Notes under the pieces: generated by a model | The model's input: only the letters and a program-made list of their open reading frames with translations | What the model was told of the DNA's origin: nothing | Databases searched by the model: none | Shown here: in pieces, positions 1 to 12,466 of the stretch | Numbering within the stretch: the first letter of the stretch is position 1 | Layout: each line of letters begins with the position of its first letter | NCBI GenBank assembly: GCA_013215375.1 | Contig: JABSRB010000014.1 | Coordinates: 55,417 to 119,416, forward strand | Reading direction: 5' to 3' | Source: Oceanospirillaceae bacterium | GTDB lineage: Bacteria > Pseudomonadota > Gammaproteobacteria > Pseudomonadales > Balneatricaceae | DNA length: 64,000 nucleotides | Made by a program: the position numbers and the translations under genes

Positions 1-271
1 GTACATCAGTTTTAACGCTGATTAACTGACCATTAGTGGTTACTTCTTTAACAGAACTACTTGCAGCGGGTAGATCAGTACCGGTTTTCTCTGCTGTTAT
101 TACAGCGGGTAGATCGCCAGTGTTTGATTTACCTGTGCTGCCGTATGCAGAAACACTAGTAACTTGTTCTGCGCTAACGGGTTTTACGCCGTAGTCTTCA
201 TTCCACTGTAAAACCAGCATATAAGAAACTACTGCAAGTGTGGCGCCTAAAATTATTCGCTGAAAATCCAT
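1..271 (-). CDS. yidC: Membrane protein insertase YidC, N-terminal part (runs off window start)
   Basis: About 90 codons are visible on the minus strand, starting at the ATG at 271. The start MDFQRIILG, a hydrophobic segment and the motif SYMLVLQWNEDYG are typical of the N-terminal anchor of gammaproteobacterial YidC, which inserts and folds inner-membrane proteins. The following Ser/Thr/Ala-rich stretch is the variable linker before the periplasmic domain. The insertase core lies outside the window. The start codon is only 14 bases after the rnpA stop, so yidD, which usually sits between these genes, is absent here. Its position beside rnpA-rpmH supports the call. Confidence 0.93.
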   Translation of the reverse strand, partial: MDFQRIILGATLAVVSYMLVLQWNEDYGVKPVSAEQVTSVSAYGSTGKSNTGDLPAVITAEKTGTDLPAASSSVKEVTTNGQLISVKTDV

Positions 272-285
272 GGAATTTGCAACCC

Positions 286-654
286 TTATTTAGCTGAATG
301 TGCTTGTTTGACTTTTTTGTTTAAACGAGACCAACATTTCTTCGCTAGGCGATGTAAATCTTCAGAGTCTATCTCGCCTGCACCTTTTCTCGCCATGATA
401 ATCATGTCGTGCGCTGGGAGTTTCTCTTGATTGAGACGAAAAGATTCACGCATGATACGTCGAACGAGATTACGTTTCACTGCTCTGCGAATGTTTTTCT
501 TAGAAATGATGAAGCCGATTCTAGGATGATCGAGTCCATTAGCGCGGGAGAGGATTAAAATGCGCTGGTCAGGTACTTTGATTTCAACTGCGTCGAAAAC
601 TTTTTGAAAGTCCCCGCCAGTTAATAGTCTTAACTCGCGGGGGTAGTTTTGCAT
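286..654 (-). CDS. rnpA: Ribonuclease P protein component
   Basis: The small basic protein subunit of RNase P, which helps the catalytic RNA mature tRNA 5' ends. The start YPRELRLLTGGDFQKVFD and the basic signature RIGFIISKKNIRRAVKRNLVRRIMRE are diagnostic. Codons are in frame up to a TTG at 672, but the ATG at 654 is preferred: it lies three residues before the conserved YPREL motif, as in relatives, and the TTG has no visible ribosome binding site. The gene lies 20 bases after the rpmH stop and was probably co-transcribed with it. Length, about 122 residues, is normal for the family. Confidence 0.95.
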   Translation of the reverse strand: MQNYPRELRLLTGGDFQKVFDAVEIKVPDQRILILSRANGLDHPRIGFIISKKNIRRAVKRNLVRRIMRESFRLNQEKLPAHDMIIMARKGAGEIDSEDLHRLAKKCWSRLNKKVKQAHSAK

Positions 655-674
655 AGCTCTTTTATTCCGCAATA

Positions 675-809
675 TTAAGCGGAAAGCTTCGCACGGCCTT
701 TAGCACGACGGCGATTAATAACGGCACGGCCGCTTTTTGTCGCCATACGAGCGCGGAAACCATGAGTACGTGCACGCTTTAAAACGCTAGGTTGGAAAGT
801 TCTTTTCAT
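675..809 (-). CDS. rpmH: 50S ribosomal protein L34
   Basis: A 44-residue, very basic protein starting [18 protein letters not shown] and ending KGRAKLSA, read on the minus strand from the ATG at 809 to the TAA at 675. The sequence is the canonical L34 of the large ribosomal subunit. It is the first gene of the leftward rpmH-rnpA-yidC cluster, and its promoter must lie in the AT-rich region shared with dnaA. Confidence 0.98.
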   Translation of the reverse strand: MKRTFQPSVLKRARTHGFRARMATKSGRAVINRRRAKGRAKLSA

Positions 810-1282
810 TTGTCAGTCCTCTGAACGATTATTTGTTTAGTGGCCTGATGCCCACATAGCAAAATTTAGTCGCGAGATTTTATAGAATTTACGCGAAAAA
901 TACAATACCTATTCAGACATAAACTTATATATTTCGCATAATAATTTAAGGGTGGTTTTGTGTTGGATTTTACAGAGCTTATATAACAGTTTTGTTGATA
1001 ACAATTTAAATTATATGTAAATCAATGGCTTAATCTGTTGTTAAAATATGTATTCAAATTTTGCTGTTGGTTTTTCTCTGATATATCGAATAAAAAGAAG
1101 GCTAATCTAGGCAGTTTTGCACAGAATAAATATTTTTTTGGCACAATAGTTAAATAAATTGTGAATATGTGGATAACCTCAAAAAAGAGAGGTAGAATGT
1201 CGCCTTTAATCACCAGAACTGGCTTAAGGCGAATATACGTGTGCGCTGTTGTTAGTAATAATGTTTATTTGGAGCGCATTGT
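810..1282. other. oriC: Candidate chromosomal replication origin (oriC) between rpmH and dnaA
   Basis: A 473-base, strongly AT-rich gap between divergent rpmH and dnaA, the usual origin location in Pseudomonas-type gammaproteobacteria. A perfect DnaA box (TTATCCACA, minus strand) is at 1168-1176, and a one-mismatch box (TTATCAACA, minus strand) at 993-1001. The stretch at about 880-1160 is mostly A/T with long runs and could be the unwinding element. Promoters for rpmH and dnaA must also be here. The origin call rests on position and boxes; no strand-asymmetry calculation was done. Confidence 0.75.
1168..1176 (-). promoter_or_regulatory. DnaA box, perfect consensus
   Basis: TGTGGATAA on the plus strand is TTATCCACA on the minus strand, the strong consensus DnaA box. 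It lies 107 bases before the dnaA start and may serve both origin binding and dnaA autoregulation. Confidence 0.8.
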
Positions 1283-2767
1283 ATGTCTATAGAGTTGTGG
1301 GATCGCTGTTTGCAGAGCTTGCAAAATGAATTCCCTGCTCAGCAGTACAATACTTGGATTCGGCCACTGCAGGCCCAAGAAAATGATACTGCTCTTATTT
1401 TAATAGCGCCAAATCGGTTTGTTCGCGATTGGGTGAATGACAAATTCATTTCACGTATCTCGCAAGTGGTGCGCGATGTAACAAATGACCCAGGAATTGT
1501 AGTCCGTGTTGAAGTCAGACAAGATACCGGCGCAGCACCTATTAGTATGCCTGTGGTTCAACCGCGGATTCGCCCCTCTCCAAGAATCAGTCTCAATCAA
1601 AGTTTTCATTCACAATTAAATGACCCAATGCCTGTGCCTGCTCCTGTTGTCTCCAATTATAATGAGCCTGCACCGCAGTTAGAGCTCGATGTGGGTGATT
1701 TTGGTAGAGGCCATAGAGTTGTCAATGTAGAAGGTGGGTTGCGCCATCAGTCAAACCTCAACGAAGCTTTTACTTTCGATTCATTTGTACAAGGTAAATC
1801 CAACCAGTTGGCCATGGCCGCAGCGCAGCAAGTCAGTGAAAATCCAGGTGGTTCTTATAATCCATTATTTATATACGGCGGCGTCGGCTTAGGTAAAACA
1901 CACTTAATGCATGCGGTGGGGATGGAGCTATTAAAGAAGAATCCCAACGCACGTATTGTGTATTTGCACTCTGAACGTTTTGTGGCGGACATGGTTAAAG
2001 CGCTGCAACTCAATGCGATTAATGATTTTAAACGCTACTATCGTTCGGTCGATGCGCTATTAATAGACGACATTCAATTCTTTGCTGGAAAAGAGCGCTC
2101 CCAAGAGGAATTTTTCCATACCTTTAATGCCCTGCTAGAGGGCGGCCAGCAAATGATTTTAACCAGTGATCGATACCCTAAGGAAATAGCTGGAGTAGAA
2201 GATCGCCTCAAGTCCCGTTTTGGCTGGGGGCTTACTGTCGCAATCGAGCCTCCTGAGTTAGAGACTCGTGTGGCTATTGTGATGAAAAAGGCTCAGGAAG
2301 CGGGCGTAATGTTACCCGATGATGCCGCATTCTTCCTCGCTCAAAAAATTCGCTCTAACGTTCGCGAACTAGAAGGGGCCTTAAAAAGGGTAATTGCCAA
2401 CGCACATTTCACCGGTAATGCCATTACTACTGCTTTTATTAAAGAATCGTTAAAAGACTTATTAGCATTACAAGATAAACAAGTTAGTATTGATAATATT
2501 CAGCGAGTTGTCGCTGAGTACTATAAAATTAAGATTTCCGATTTGCTGTCTAAAAGACGCAATCGTTCAGTGGCAAGACCCAGACAAGTAGCGATGAGTT
2601 TGTCGAAAGAGCTCACCAACCACTCACTGCCGGAAATCGGTGATGCATATGGTGGGCGAGATCACACCACAGTATTGCATGCTTGTCGTAAGATTAAAGA
2701 ACTGCGTGAATCCGATGCGGATATCCGTGAAGATTATCAAAATCTACTGCGCCATTTGACAGCGTAG
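1283..2767 (+). CDS. dnaA: Chromosomal replication initiator protein DnaA
   Basis: AAA+ initiator that binds DnaA boxes and melts oriC. The 494-residue protein has the N-terminal DnaB/DiaA-interaction domain (about 1-90), a Pro-rich variable linker (about 90-150), the AAA+ core with Walker [10 protein letters not shown] at 199-207 and Walker B LLIDDIQF, and the C-terminal DNA-binding domain with the signature [20 protein letters not shown] ribosome binding site precedes the ATG. It heads dnaA-dnaN-recF-gyrB, with dnaN starting 25 bases downstream. Confidence 0.99.
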   Translation: MSIELWDRCLQSLQNEFPAQQYNTWIRPLQAQENDTALILIAPNRFVRDWVNDKFISRISQVVRDVTNDPGIVVRVEVRQDTGAAPISMPVVQPRIRPSPRISLNQSFHSQLNDPMPVPAPVVSNYNEPAPQLELDVGDFGRGHRVVNVEGGLRHQSNLNEAFTFDSFVQGKSNQLAMAAAQQVSENPGGSYNPLFIYGGVGLGKTHLMHAVGMELLKKNPNARIVYLHSERFVADMVKALQLNAINDFKRYYRSVDALLIDDIQFFAGKERSQEEFFHTFNALLEGGQQMILTSDRYPKEIAGVEDRLKSRFGWGLTVAIEPPELETRVAIVMKKAQEAGVMLPDDAAFFLAQKIRSNVRELEGALKRVIANAHFTGNAITTAFIKESLKDLLALQDKQVSIDNIQRVVAEYYKIKISDLLSKRRNRSVARPRQVAMSLSKELTNHSLPEIGDAYGGRDHTTVLHACRKIKELRESDADIREDYQNLLRHLTA

Positions 2768-2792
2768 CATCGATTAAAAAGGTAGCGAAAAC

Positions 2793-3896
2793 ATGAGATT
2801 TGTCATTTCCCGTGAAGCACTAATTAAGCCGTTACAGTTGGTGGCCGGAGTCGTTGAACGCCGTCAGACTTTACCGGTGTTGTCTAATATTTTGCTGGTT
2901 GCTGAAGGCGATCAACTTTCTATGACAGGTACCGACCTGGAAGTAGAGCTGGTCGGGCGCGTTACTTTAAATGAGCCTGCCGAGGCGGGATCTATCACCG
3001 TACCTGCACGCAAACTTATGGATATCTGTAAATCTTTACCCGATAACGCCATTATCGAAGTAAAGCTGGAAGATACTAAGGTTATCATTAAAGCGGGGCG
3101 CACTCGTTTTAGTCTGACTACCTTACCCGCTACTGAATTCCCCAATGTTGAAGATAGCGATGAGAGCTATGAGTTGAGTCTGTCCCAGGACAAGATGAGA
3201 CATCTGATAGACCAGACGGGCTTCTCCATGGCACAGCAAGATGTGCGTTATTACCTTAACGGGATGATGATGGAAGTCAGTGATGGCATGTTGCGTACCG
3301 TGGCAACTGATGGCCATCGTTTGGCCACTAGTGTGACTGTCGCCGAGACAGCAAATGAAACGGCCGAGCAGATTATTATACCTCGCAAAGGTATTTTAGA
3401 GCTTGCCAGATTATTACAAGGTGGCGATGAACTCGTTAAATTAGTGGTGGGTGCCAATCACATTCGCGCCCATGTCGGAGGTTTCATCTTTACCTCTAAA
3501 TTAGTGGACGGGAAGTTTCCGGATTATCAGCGAGTTATCCCGCGCGGTGGTAATAAAACAGTGTTGGGTAATCGTCAGGAATTACGTCAAGTATTTAGCC
3601 GTATTGCGATTTTATCCAACGAGAAGTACCGCGGTGTACGTTTGACTCTCACCAGTGGTTTCCTGAAAGTAATGGCAAATAACCCAGAGCAGGAAGAGGC
3701 GGAAGAAACCATCGCTATCGATTATCAGGGTGAATCTCTAGAAATTGGCTTTAACGTCAATTATTTAATTGATGTGCTGTCTATCATAAATTCCGATATT
3801 GTACGTTTCACTCTGTCTGATTCCAATAGTTCAGCACTGGTTGAAGGCTACGATGAGGAAGGCAGTGTCTTCGTTGTTATGCCAATGCGTATGTAA
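2793..3896 (+). CDS. dnaN: DNA polymerase III beta subunit (sliding clamp)
   Basis: Ring-shaped processivity clamp that tethers DNA polymerase III and other partners to DNA. The 367-residue length, the start MRFVISREALIKPLQLVAGV, the internal motif VATDGHRLA and the C-terminal end VVMPMRM are all typical. Three clamp folds of about 120 residues each are expected. It lies 25 bases after dnaA, and recF follows after a 132-base gap. Confidence 0.99.
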   Translation: MRFVISREALIKPLQLVAGVVERRQTLPVLSNILLVAEGDQLSMTGTDLEVELVGRVTLNEPAEAGSITVPARKLMDICKSLPDNAIIEVKLEDTKVIIKAGRTRFSLTTLPATEFPNVEDSDESYELSLSQDKMRHLIDQTGFSMAQQDVRYYLNGMMMEVSDGMLRTVATDGHRLATSVTVAETANETAEQIIIPRKGILELARLLQGGDELVKLVVGANHIRAHVGGFIFTSKLVDGKFPDYQRVIPRGGNKTVLGNRQELRQVFSRIAILSNEKYRGVRLTLTSGFLKVMANNPEQEEAEETIAIDYQGESLEIGFNVNYLIDVLSIINSDIVRFTLSDSNSSALVEGYDEEGSVFVVMPMRM

Positions 3897-4028
3897 ATGC
3901 ATCCGGTTCTGCATAAAGCCTTTGCCGGTTAATTCCCGCAAGGGCTTTTGCGTCTATTAGCTCATAAATTAATTTGTTCTTTGGTGATTTTATAGTGTTT
4001 GCAATTTTAGCCAATAGCCGCAATTAAC

Positions 4029-5129
4029 ATGGCGATTAAATCACTAAAAATTCAAAACATCCGCAATTTGTCGACATTAGATTTTTTTCCTTCTCACCAT
4101 GTTAATTTACTCTACGGTGTTAATGGTAGTGGTAAGACCTCGGTGTTAGAGGCGATCAATTTTCTCGGTCTCACTCGCTCATTTCGCACCCGAAAATTCC
4201 AATACTTTGTCTCACATGGACAGCCTGAGTCGCTGGTGTTCGCCCAATTACAAAAAAAAGGGGCTCAGGGGGCGCAGCCTTTGGGCGTCAGTCGTGATAC
4301 CAGTGGCAATGTCAGCATTCGTCACAGTGGCTCAAATATTGATATTTCACAGCTTGCCAGCCTGGTTCCGCTACTGGTCATCAACACCGATACTTTTCAA
4401 ATTTTAGAGGGTAGCCCCTCAGTTAGACGCCAATTTATCGACTGGGGCTGTTTTCATGCGGATCAAGGCTATATTCAGGCATGGAGAAGCTTTAAACGGG
4501 TATTACAACAGCGAAATTCTCTACTAAAGTGTGGTAAAATAGATCCTCAAATTCGTCTTGTCTGGGATGCTGAATTTGTAAAATTTGCTCAGTTAATCAC
4601 CCAGATGCGTCAGCGTTATATAAATCAATTGCTACCTGACTTTTTAGCCATTAGCCAACGCTTAATGGGGGAGGTCGATTTGAGCTTAAGCTTCTCGCCG
4701 GGATGGGATCAAAAGCGGCCATTGGATGAGTTGCTAGACGAGCAGTTTCAGCGTGATTTAAAGCAAGGCTACACCGCAGCGGGCCCTCAGCGGGCGGACA
4801 TGCGTATTAAAATTGATGGAGTGAGCGCTACTGAGCGTTTATCTCGCGGGCAAAAAAAATTGGTAGTGAGCGCTTTAAAGCTAGCCCAGGGGGCGCTGTA
4901 TAATCGTCATGCAGAAGATGGTTGCATCTATCTGATTGATGATTTGCCCTCAGAGTTAGACGCACAGCACTGCCAACTGTTTTGTCAGTTTTTAGAAGAA
5001 TCTGAAAGTCAGTGTTTTATTACCTGTGTAGAACCTGATGCCCTACGTGACTTTTGGCGTGAGGATACAGAGGTAAAAAGTTTCAAAATTGATGATGGTC
5101 AGCTAAGTGAGTCATTTAAGGCTCAGTAA
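4029..5129 (+). CDS. recF: DNA replication and repair protein RecF
   Basis: SMC-like ATPase that, with RecO and RecR, helps load RecA on gapped DNA and restart stalled forks. Walker A GVNGSGKTS lies at 30-38, the ABC signature LSRGQKKLV at about 271 and Walker B YLIDDLPSELD at about 301. The 366-residue length and the position between dnaN and gyrB are canonical. Confidence 0.98.
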   Translation: MAIKSLKIQNIRNLSTLDFFPSHHVNLLYGVNGSGKTSVLEAINFLGLTRSFRTRKFQYFVSHGQPESLVFAQLQKKGAQGAQPLGVSRDTSGNVSIRHSGSNIDISQLASLVPLLVINTDTFQILEGSPSVRRQFIDWGCFHADQGYIQAWRSFKRVLQQRNSLLKCGKIDPQIRLVWDAEFVKFAQLITQMRQRYINQLLPDFLAISQRLMGEVDLSLSFSPGWDQKRPLDELLDEQFQRDLKQGYTAAGPQRADMRIKIDGVSATERLSRGQKKLVVSALKLAQGALYNRHAEDGCIYLIDDLPSELDAQHCQLFCQFLEESESQCFITCVEPDALRDFWREDTEVKSFKIDDGQLSESFKAQ

Positions 5130-5189
5130 GCGATCCAACAAATTTATGCAGGGATGCGATACAGATCGCAGTTTACCCATATTAGCTAG

Positions 5190-7613
<2,424 letters not shown>

Positions 7614-7645
7614 TCATCCGCATTTGAGTTGAAGTCTTTTATATT

Positions 7646-7668
7646 AGCAGCCTAAGGGCTGCTTTTTT
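7646..7668 (+). terminator. Rho-independent terminator after gyrB
   Basis: AGCAGCC (7646-7652) pairs with GGCTGCT (7657-7663) around a four-base loop and is followed by a run of T. It lies 33 bases after the gyrB stop and ends the dnaA-gyrB group. The rest of the gap to 7884 shows no gene I can support. Confidence 0.85.
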
Positions 7669-7884
7669 GTGGCTAAAATAAATAGAATTGAAAGGTTCTT
7701 AACTGAGCGCTGTGCACTAAAACAACAAGAGATGTCTAGAGCCATAGCCGAGGGAAAAATCTCCCCTAAATAGCTAATATAGTGGCTCTGTGTTGGCATT
7801 GACTCAGGCTTTGTTTAGTTATTGTATTTACCTCTTGGCTGTTATATAAACCCAATAAAGGTAGTGATTGATTGAGTCGATTAA

Positions 7885-9978
7885 TTAATAGTTAACTAAT
7901 CGGCTAGTGGCCGTTTTTGGCAATAGCGACTTCCTGCGCAGCTCTTGTTCTGGGTCTGCTAAGTTGCGCTTTAGCTCCAGCCAGGGCATAGGCTTAGCAA
8001 ATAAGTAGCCCTGCATCATATCGCAACCTAATTCAGCCAGAAAATGATATTGTTCTACATCTTCTATGCCTTCGGCGATGGTGGTTAATTGATAGGATTG
8101 AGCAATGGCTATGATGGCTTTAACGACAGTGGCTTGCGTTTGATCTGGTGAGTCTAAGTGATCAATAAATGACTTATCAATTTTCAAGCAATCAACGGGA
8201 TAGTTAACCAATTGCGAGAATGCAGTGTAACCGGTACCAAAGTCATCCAGAGCCAGTTTAATTCCCAGTGAGCGGATTTCATGAAGGGTGTTGATACTCA
8301 TCTCGTCCGTTTCTATTAAACTGGTTTCAGTTATCTCCAGCTCTATACGACTAGGGTCTATTTGGTAGCGTTCTAAAAGGGATTGCAACTGTTGGCTGAA
8401 CAGTGGGTTGTGCAATTCAGCGGCTGAAATGTTGATGCAAAAGACTAAGGGTTGTTTCGCTAGGTAGGTAGCTTCTTGTGCTATTTGTTTAAAGCTTGCT
8501 TCGATTACCCAGAGGTCTATATTTTTAATCAGTTCGTATTCTTCAGCGATAGGAATGAAAATGTCAGGCCCTATTCCCTCTAAGCTTTCTGCATTGCAGC
8601 GCAACAGCACTTCTACGCTGACTATATCCAAAGTTTTGCTGTTTAGAATGGGCATATAGTGCAAATGGAATTGATCTTGAATGATAGCATTTTTAATTTT
8701 TTCAGCGGTTTGCTTGCGAAAGAAAATATCCTGAGACACGCTTTCGTTGAATATTTTGTATTGATTTTTGCCACTCTTTTTCGCGTAATACATCGCGGAA
8801 TCAGCACGCTGCATTAAATCTTCAAAGTTATATGTTTCCTTGTCTGCCTGGGCAATACCAATGCTCACATGTACATAAATTTGATGATTCCCCAGTGTTA
8901 TAGGCTCTTTGAGAATTGTTAATATCTGCTGGGCAAATAGCTCTACTTGATCAGACTCTATATCCTGGCAAAGCAAGCTAAATTCATCGCCAGAGAGCCT
9001 GGCAAAAGCCCAGTTATTATGTTGTTCATCTGATAGATAACTTTTGATGCGCTGACTAAAGCGAATCAATAATTCATCACCTGTTAAATGGCCATAGCTA
9101 TCATTTACTTTTTTAAAGTCATCGATGTCAAAGTAATACATGGTTAAACGGCTATTACTCAAAGGAGAGGCGAGAAATTTACTCACCCAAAAGCGAATTC
9201 CCCGACGATTATACAGACCGGTAAGAGGGTCTGTTGCCGAGAGTGTTTTCATTTTATTGTGTTGTAAGCTGATTAGTACAATCGCAGTGAGCAACCAAAC
9301 CGCTAGCATTAATTTTAAAAACTCGATGTCTGAAATGATTTGCCCTTTTAACACCGCGCTTTTCAAGGTGATTTGATAGTTGCCAGGAACGGGCATGCCA
9401 TCGGTTATAAGCTCGAAAGATGAAACGTTGGATAAATCTACATGACTGTTTTCAAAGCCTACTTGATATAGATAAGCCCACCAATTATCTACTTGAAAAG
9501 CGTTTAAGGGGATGCTTACGGTAGTATTATATAAATTTGGATTAATCCCTATACTATTATATTTTAGGGAAACCACGTCATCTATATTGGAATATAGGTG
9601 GTTGTAATTTCTAAATATAACTTTTAATTTAGCTTTATCTAAAGGCGCTGAATATTGCAGTTTTAGCTCTATTTTATCGTAGTCGCGAAGGTCAATCCCT
9701 TGATCAATAGACTCTGCTCCAAGGCCTACACTAATACCGCAATAGTCGTATTTTCTAACTGAAATAAGTTTACAGTCAGCGGTAGTGTCGCCTTCAAAGT
9801 GGGTTAAATGGCTTTGTATACTACCGCCTTTACGCAGTGATATAGCGTTTACGTTTTTTCCATCACTAAGTGATTGCGAAATTTCACCTAGGCCAAAATG
9901 TAAGGTAATCATTGAAGCAAGGGACAAGCAAAGGAGCAATATACAAACTCTAACATTGAAATTTGATAACACGGTCAT
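7885..9978 (-). CDS. Membrane GGDEF-EAL cyclic-di-GMP protein with periplasmic sensor, copy 1
   Basis: A 697-residue signalling protein. An N-terminal membrane segment (about 9-28) and a second at about 220-240 bracket a periplasmic domain resembling a beta-sandwich carbohydrate-binding/CIA30-type fold (tentative). A GGDEF domain follows (about 245-405) with the active-site variant SGDEF at 329-333, then an EAL domain (about 425-675) with EVLLR at 456 instead of EALLR, but with ITETSL, LDDFGTGYTAF, KIDKSF and AEGIED kept. Both catalytic sites are therefore near-consensus, and diguanylate cyclase or phosphodiesterase activity cannot be assigned from sequence. The next gene is a close paralogue in the same orientation. 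Confidence 0.9.
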   Translation of the reverse strand: MTVLSNFNVRVCILLLCLSLASMITLHFGLGEISQSLSDGKNVNAISLRKGGSIQSHLTHFEGDTTADCKLISVRKYDYCGISVGLGAESIDQGIDLRDYDKIELKLQYSAPLDKAKLKVIFRNYNHLYSNIDDVVSLKYNSIGINPNLYNTTVSIPLNAFQVDNWWAYLYQVGFENSHVDLSNVSSFELITDGMPVPGNYQITLKSAVLKGQIISDIEFLKLMLAVWLLTAIVLISLQHNKMKTLSATDPLTGLYNRRGIRFWVSKFLASPLSNSRLTMYYFDIDDFKKVNDSYGHLTGDELLIRFSQRIKSYLSDEQHNNWAFARLSGDEFSLLCQDIESDQVELFAQQILTILKEPITLGNHQIYVHVSIGIAQADKETYNFEDLMQRADSAMYYAKKSGKNQYKIFNESVSQDIFFRKQTAEKIKNAIIQDQFHLHYMPILNSKTLDIVSVEVLLRCNAESLEGIGPDIFIPIAEEYELIKNIDLWVIEASFKQIAQEATYLAKQPLVFCINISAAELHNPLFSQQLQSLLERYQIDPSRIELEITETSLIETDEMSINTLHEIRSLGIKLALDDFGTGYTAFSQLVNYPVDCLKIDKSFIDHLDSPDQTQATVVKAIIAIAQSYQLTTIAEGIEDVEQYHFLAELGCDMMQGYLFAKPMPWLELKRNLADPEQELRRKSLLPKTATSRLVNY

Positions 9979-10381
9979 TCCTTAACTCCACAATACTACT
10001 CGGCATTGCAGTGCTGCATTGTTGAGTAATATGTAAAAGTAATTTTATTTATTTGACCCGGTTTTTCTGTGCAGCTACAAGTGCTTAGAGGTTTAGGTCT
10101 GCTTTTTATAGCATACATATTTTATGTTGATAAATGCTAATACGAATTGAATTCTTTTATGATTTATTTTAAACATATGTTTAATTTAATAAAAACAATT
10201 AGTTACGCAATGGTTGCGTATGTTGTTGCTTATGTAGTAACCAATTGGTGAGCAGCGTTTTAGAAGGGTATATTTTAGGCCTACAATTAGAGCTTGCTGA
10301 TAGTCAAACTACGCTACTGAATTTACTACCCTCTAAGGGGAAATTTAGTCCGTTATTTTTCCATTGACGAATCAGGTGTGG
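9979..10381. other. 403-base gap between the two GGDEF-EAL paralogues
   Basis: AT-rich, with no open reading frame I can support. It holds the promoter region of copy 1 and the 3' side of copy 2. One perfect inverted repeat, TACGCAA-TGG-TTGCGTA, lies at 10204-10220 and could be an operator. No T-tract terminator is obvious, so read-through from copy 2 is possible. Confidence 0.4.
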
Positions 10382-12466
10382 TTAAAGCTTAAGCGGGAGC
10401 TTATTGCCGACGGTTTTGTCTATTAATAGTAGACGAGATTTAAAAATGTCAGGGTCTTCTAAAAAGTTTTTTAAGCCCTTCCATATCATCGGTTTAGCGA
10501 ACAGATAACCTTGCATCATGTTACAGCCGTGTTCGGTTAAATAATGATATTGTGCGCGGTGCTCTATGCCCTCTGCAACCGTTTTCAATTGGTAAGATTT
10601 TGCGATAGCGATGATTGCTTTAATCATGGTTGCTTGGGTACTATCAGGGGAGTCTAAGTTATCGATAAAAGACTTATCTATTTTCAGGCAATCGACAGGA
10701 TAATTAATCAGCTGTGAAAAAGCGGTGTAGCCCGTCCCAAAGTCATCAAGAGCTAATTTTATTCCCAACTCTCGTATCTCGTTAAGTGTGTCTATGCTTA
10801 GCTGGTCAGCCTCCACAAGGCTAGTCTCAGTCAGTTCTATTTCGATGCTGCGTGGGTCAATCTTATACAGATACAAAAGAGCTTTCAATTGACTGGCAAA
10901 TAGCGGGTTGTGTAGTTCTGCAGCAGAGATGTTGATACAAAATATCAAAGGATTTTGCGCTAAAAAATCGCGCTCTTTGGTGATTTGTTTGAAGGTCGCT
11001 TCAATGACCCATAAATCAATTTTTTCTATCAATTCATATTCTTCAGCAATTGGGATGAAGATATCGGGGCCAATGCCTTCAAGGGATTTTGCGTGCGTGC
11101 GTAGCAGTACCTCAACACTGACGACAGCTAAACTATGGCTGTCGAAAATGGGCATAAAATTTAGATGGAATGCATTATCAGCCAAGGCGTTTTTAATTTT
11201 TTCAGCGGTCTGCTTGCGAAAGAAAATATCTTTTGAGACGCTTTCATCAAATAATTTATATTGGTTTTTACCTTCTTTTTTGGCGTAATACATGGCGGAG
11301 TCAGCACGTGCTAATAGATCTTCAAAGGTGTTTATACCTTGCTCAAATAAGGCAATGCCTAAACTGGCACGGGCCATTATTTTATGCTCGTTCAAACTGA
11401 TTGGTAAGGTTAATACCTCAAGTAAGTTTTCAGCAAAGTCGGTGAGTTCTGCTTTCTCAACACCTCTCGTTATTAAAGTGAACTCATCTCCAGAAAGTCT
11501 GGCAAAGACAAATCTTTTATCGGGCATTGTGTCTAAGTAACGCTGAATACGTGTGCAAAATCCTATTAACAACTCATCGCCCACAAGATGACCGTAGGTA
11601 TCATTTACTTTTTTGAAGTCATCAAGGTCCAAATAAAAGATATATAAAGTGCTATGGGGCTTATTCATCGATAGAAATTTATTGGTCCATTCACTAATCC
11701 CACGACGGTTGTATAGACCAGTGAGTAAATCTGTTGTTGCAATGATCTTTAATTTATTACGCTGCAGTGTGATCAGGCAAATTGCACTGCTCAACCATAT
11801 GACAAATATAAGTTTTAATAAGTTAGCTTCTGAAATCAATTTTCCGTTAAGTACTGCACTATGCACTGCTATTTGATACTCACCTGGGGCTGTCAGGTTA
11901 TCTGTGAATACTTCAAATAGTGAAATGTTTGATAAATCTACTTGGCTATTGTCCAAACCGACTTGGTATTGTGAAGCCCACCAATTATCTACTTGTAAGG
12001 CATTAAAGGGCACTACGACAGTGGCGTTGTGCAAGTTTGGATTGTAGATAATAGAGTTGAATTTTAAGGAGACGTCGTCCCCAGCAACTGCATAGTTGCT
12101 GTTAAAGTTCCTAAAGGATACTTTTATTTTCGCTGTTACTACCGGTGCTTTAAAGTGCAATGTCAGTGCTAATTTATCATAACCTGCTAGATCTAGTCCT
12201 TGCTCTATCTCAGGTGCACCTAATTTTATAGAAACCCCACAGAAATCATAACGACTCAGTTTTAATAAACGACAGTCGACAATGATTTTCTCATCGTACT
12301 TTAAAACTGTGTTGGTGTTGGCATTGCTGATCGCTTCGATACGCTGAATGCCGGGGCTGTTAATGATTGAGATAGAAGTATCAAGAAACCCAAAGCGGTG
12401 GGCTGAAAATGCACAGATGGACAAAAATAATAATAAAATGATAGCTTTAACATTAAATTCTGACAA
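10382..12466 (-). CDS. Membrane GGDEF-EAL cyclic-di-GMP protein with periplasmic sensor, copy 2
   Basis: 694 residues, collinear with the downstream gene. It has an N-terminal membrane anchor, a periplasmic domain with the same landmarks (YDFCGVSIKLGAPEIEQGLD; VDNWWASQYQVG), a second membrane helix, GGDEF (SGDEF variant in ARLSGDEF) and EAL (EVLLR variant, LDDFGTGYTAFSQL, KIDKSFID). The cytoplasmic halves are nearly identical over long stretches, while the periplasmic halves differ more. This suggests a tandem duplication in which the two sensors have diverged. It probably tunes cyclic-di-GMP in response to an envelope signal, but the ligand is unknown. Confidence 0.9.
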   Translation of the reverse strand: MSEFNVKAIILLLFLSICAFSAHRFGFLDTSISIINSPGIQRIEAISNANTNTVLKYDEKIIVDCRLLKLSRYDFCGVSIKLGAPEIEQGLDLAGYDKLALTLHFKAPVVTAKIKVSFRNFNSNYAVAGDDVSLKFNSIIYNPNLHNATVVVPFNALQVDNWWASQYQVGLDNSQVDLSNISLFEVFTDNLTAPGEYQIAVHSAVLNGKLISEANLLKLIFVIWLSSAICLITLQRNKLKIIATTDLLTGLYNRRGISEWTNKFLSMNKPHSTLYIFYLDLDDFKKVNDTYGHLVGDELLIGFCTRIQRYLDTMPDKRFVFARLSGDEFTLITRGVEKAELTDFAENLLEVLTLPISLNEHKIMARASLGIALFEQGINTFEDLLARADSAMYYAKKEGKNQYKLFDESVSKDIFFRKQTAEKIKNALADNAFHLNFMPIFDSHSLAVVSVEVLLRTHAKSLEGIGPDIFIPIAEEYELIEKIDLWVIEATFKQITKERDFLAQNPLIFCINISAAELHNPLFASQLKALLYLYKIDPRSIEIELTETSLVEADQLSIDTLNEIRELGIKLALDDFGTGYTAFSQLINYPVDCLKIDKSFIDNLDSPDSTQATMIKAIIAIAKSYQLKTVAEGIEHRAQYHYLTEHGCNMMQGYLFAKPMIWKGLKNFLEDPDIFKSRLLLIDKTVGNKLPLKL

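Noticed and set aside
1022..1213. 63-residue minus-strand open frame in the origin region
   Set aside because: Low-complexity AT-rich frame overlying the DnaA box; no ribosome binding site or recognisable product.
7670..7774. Possible 35-residue GTG-start peptide after the gyrB terminator
   Set aside because: Starts in the terminator tail with no ribosome binding site and no recognised pattern.
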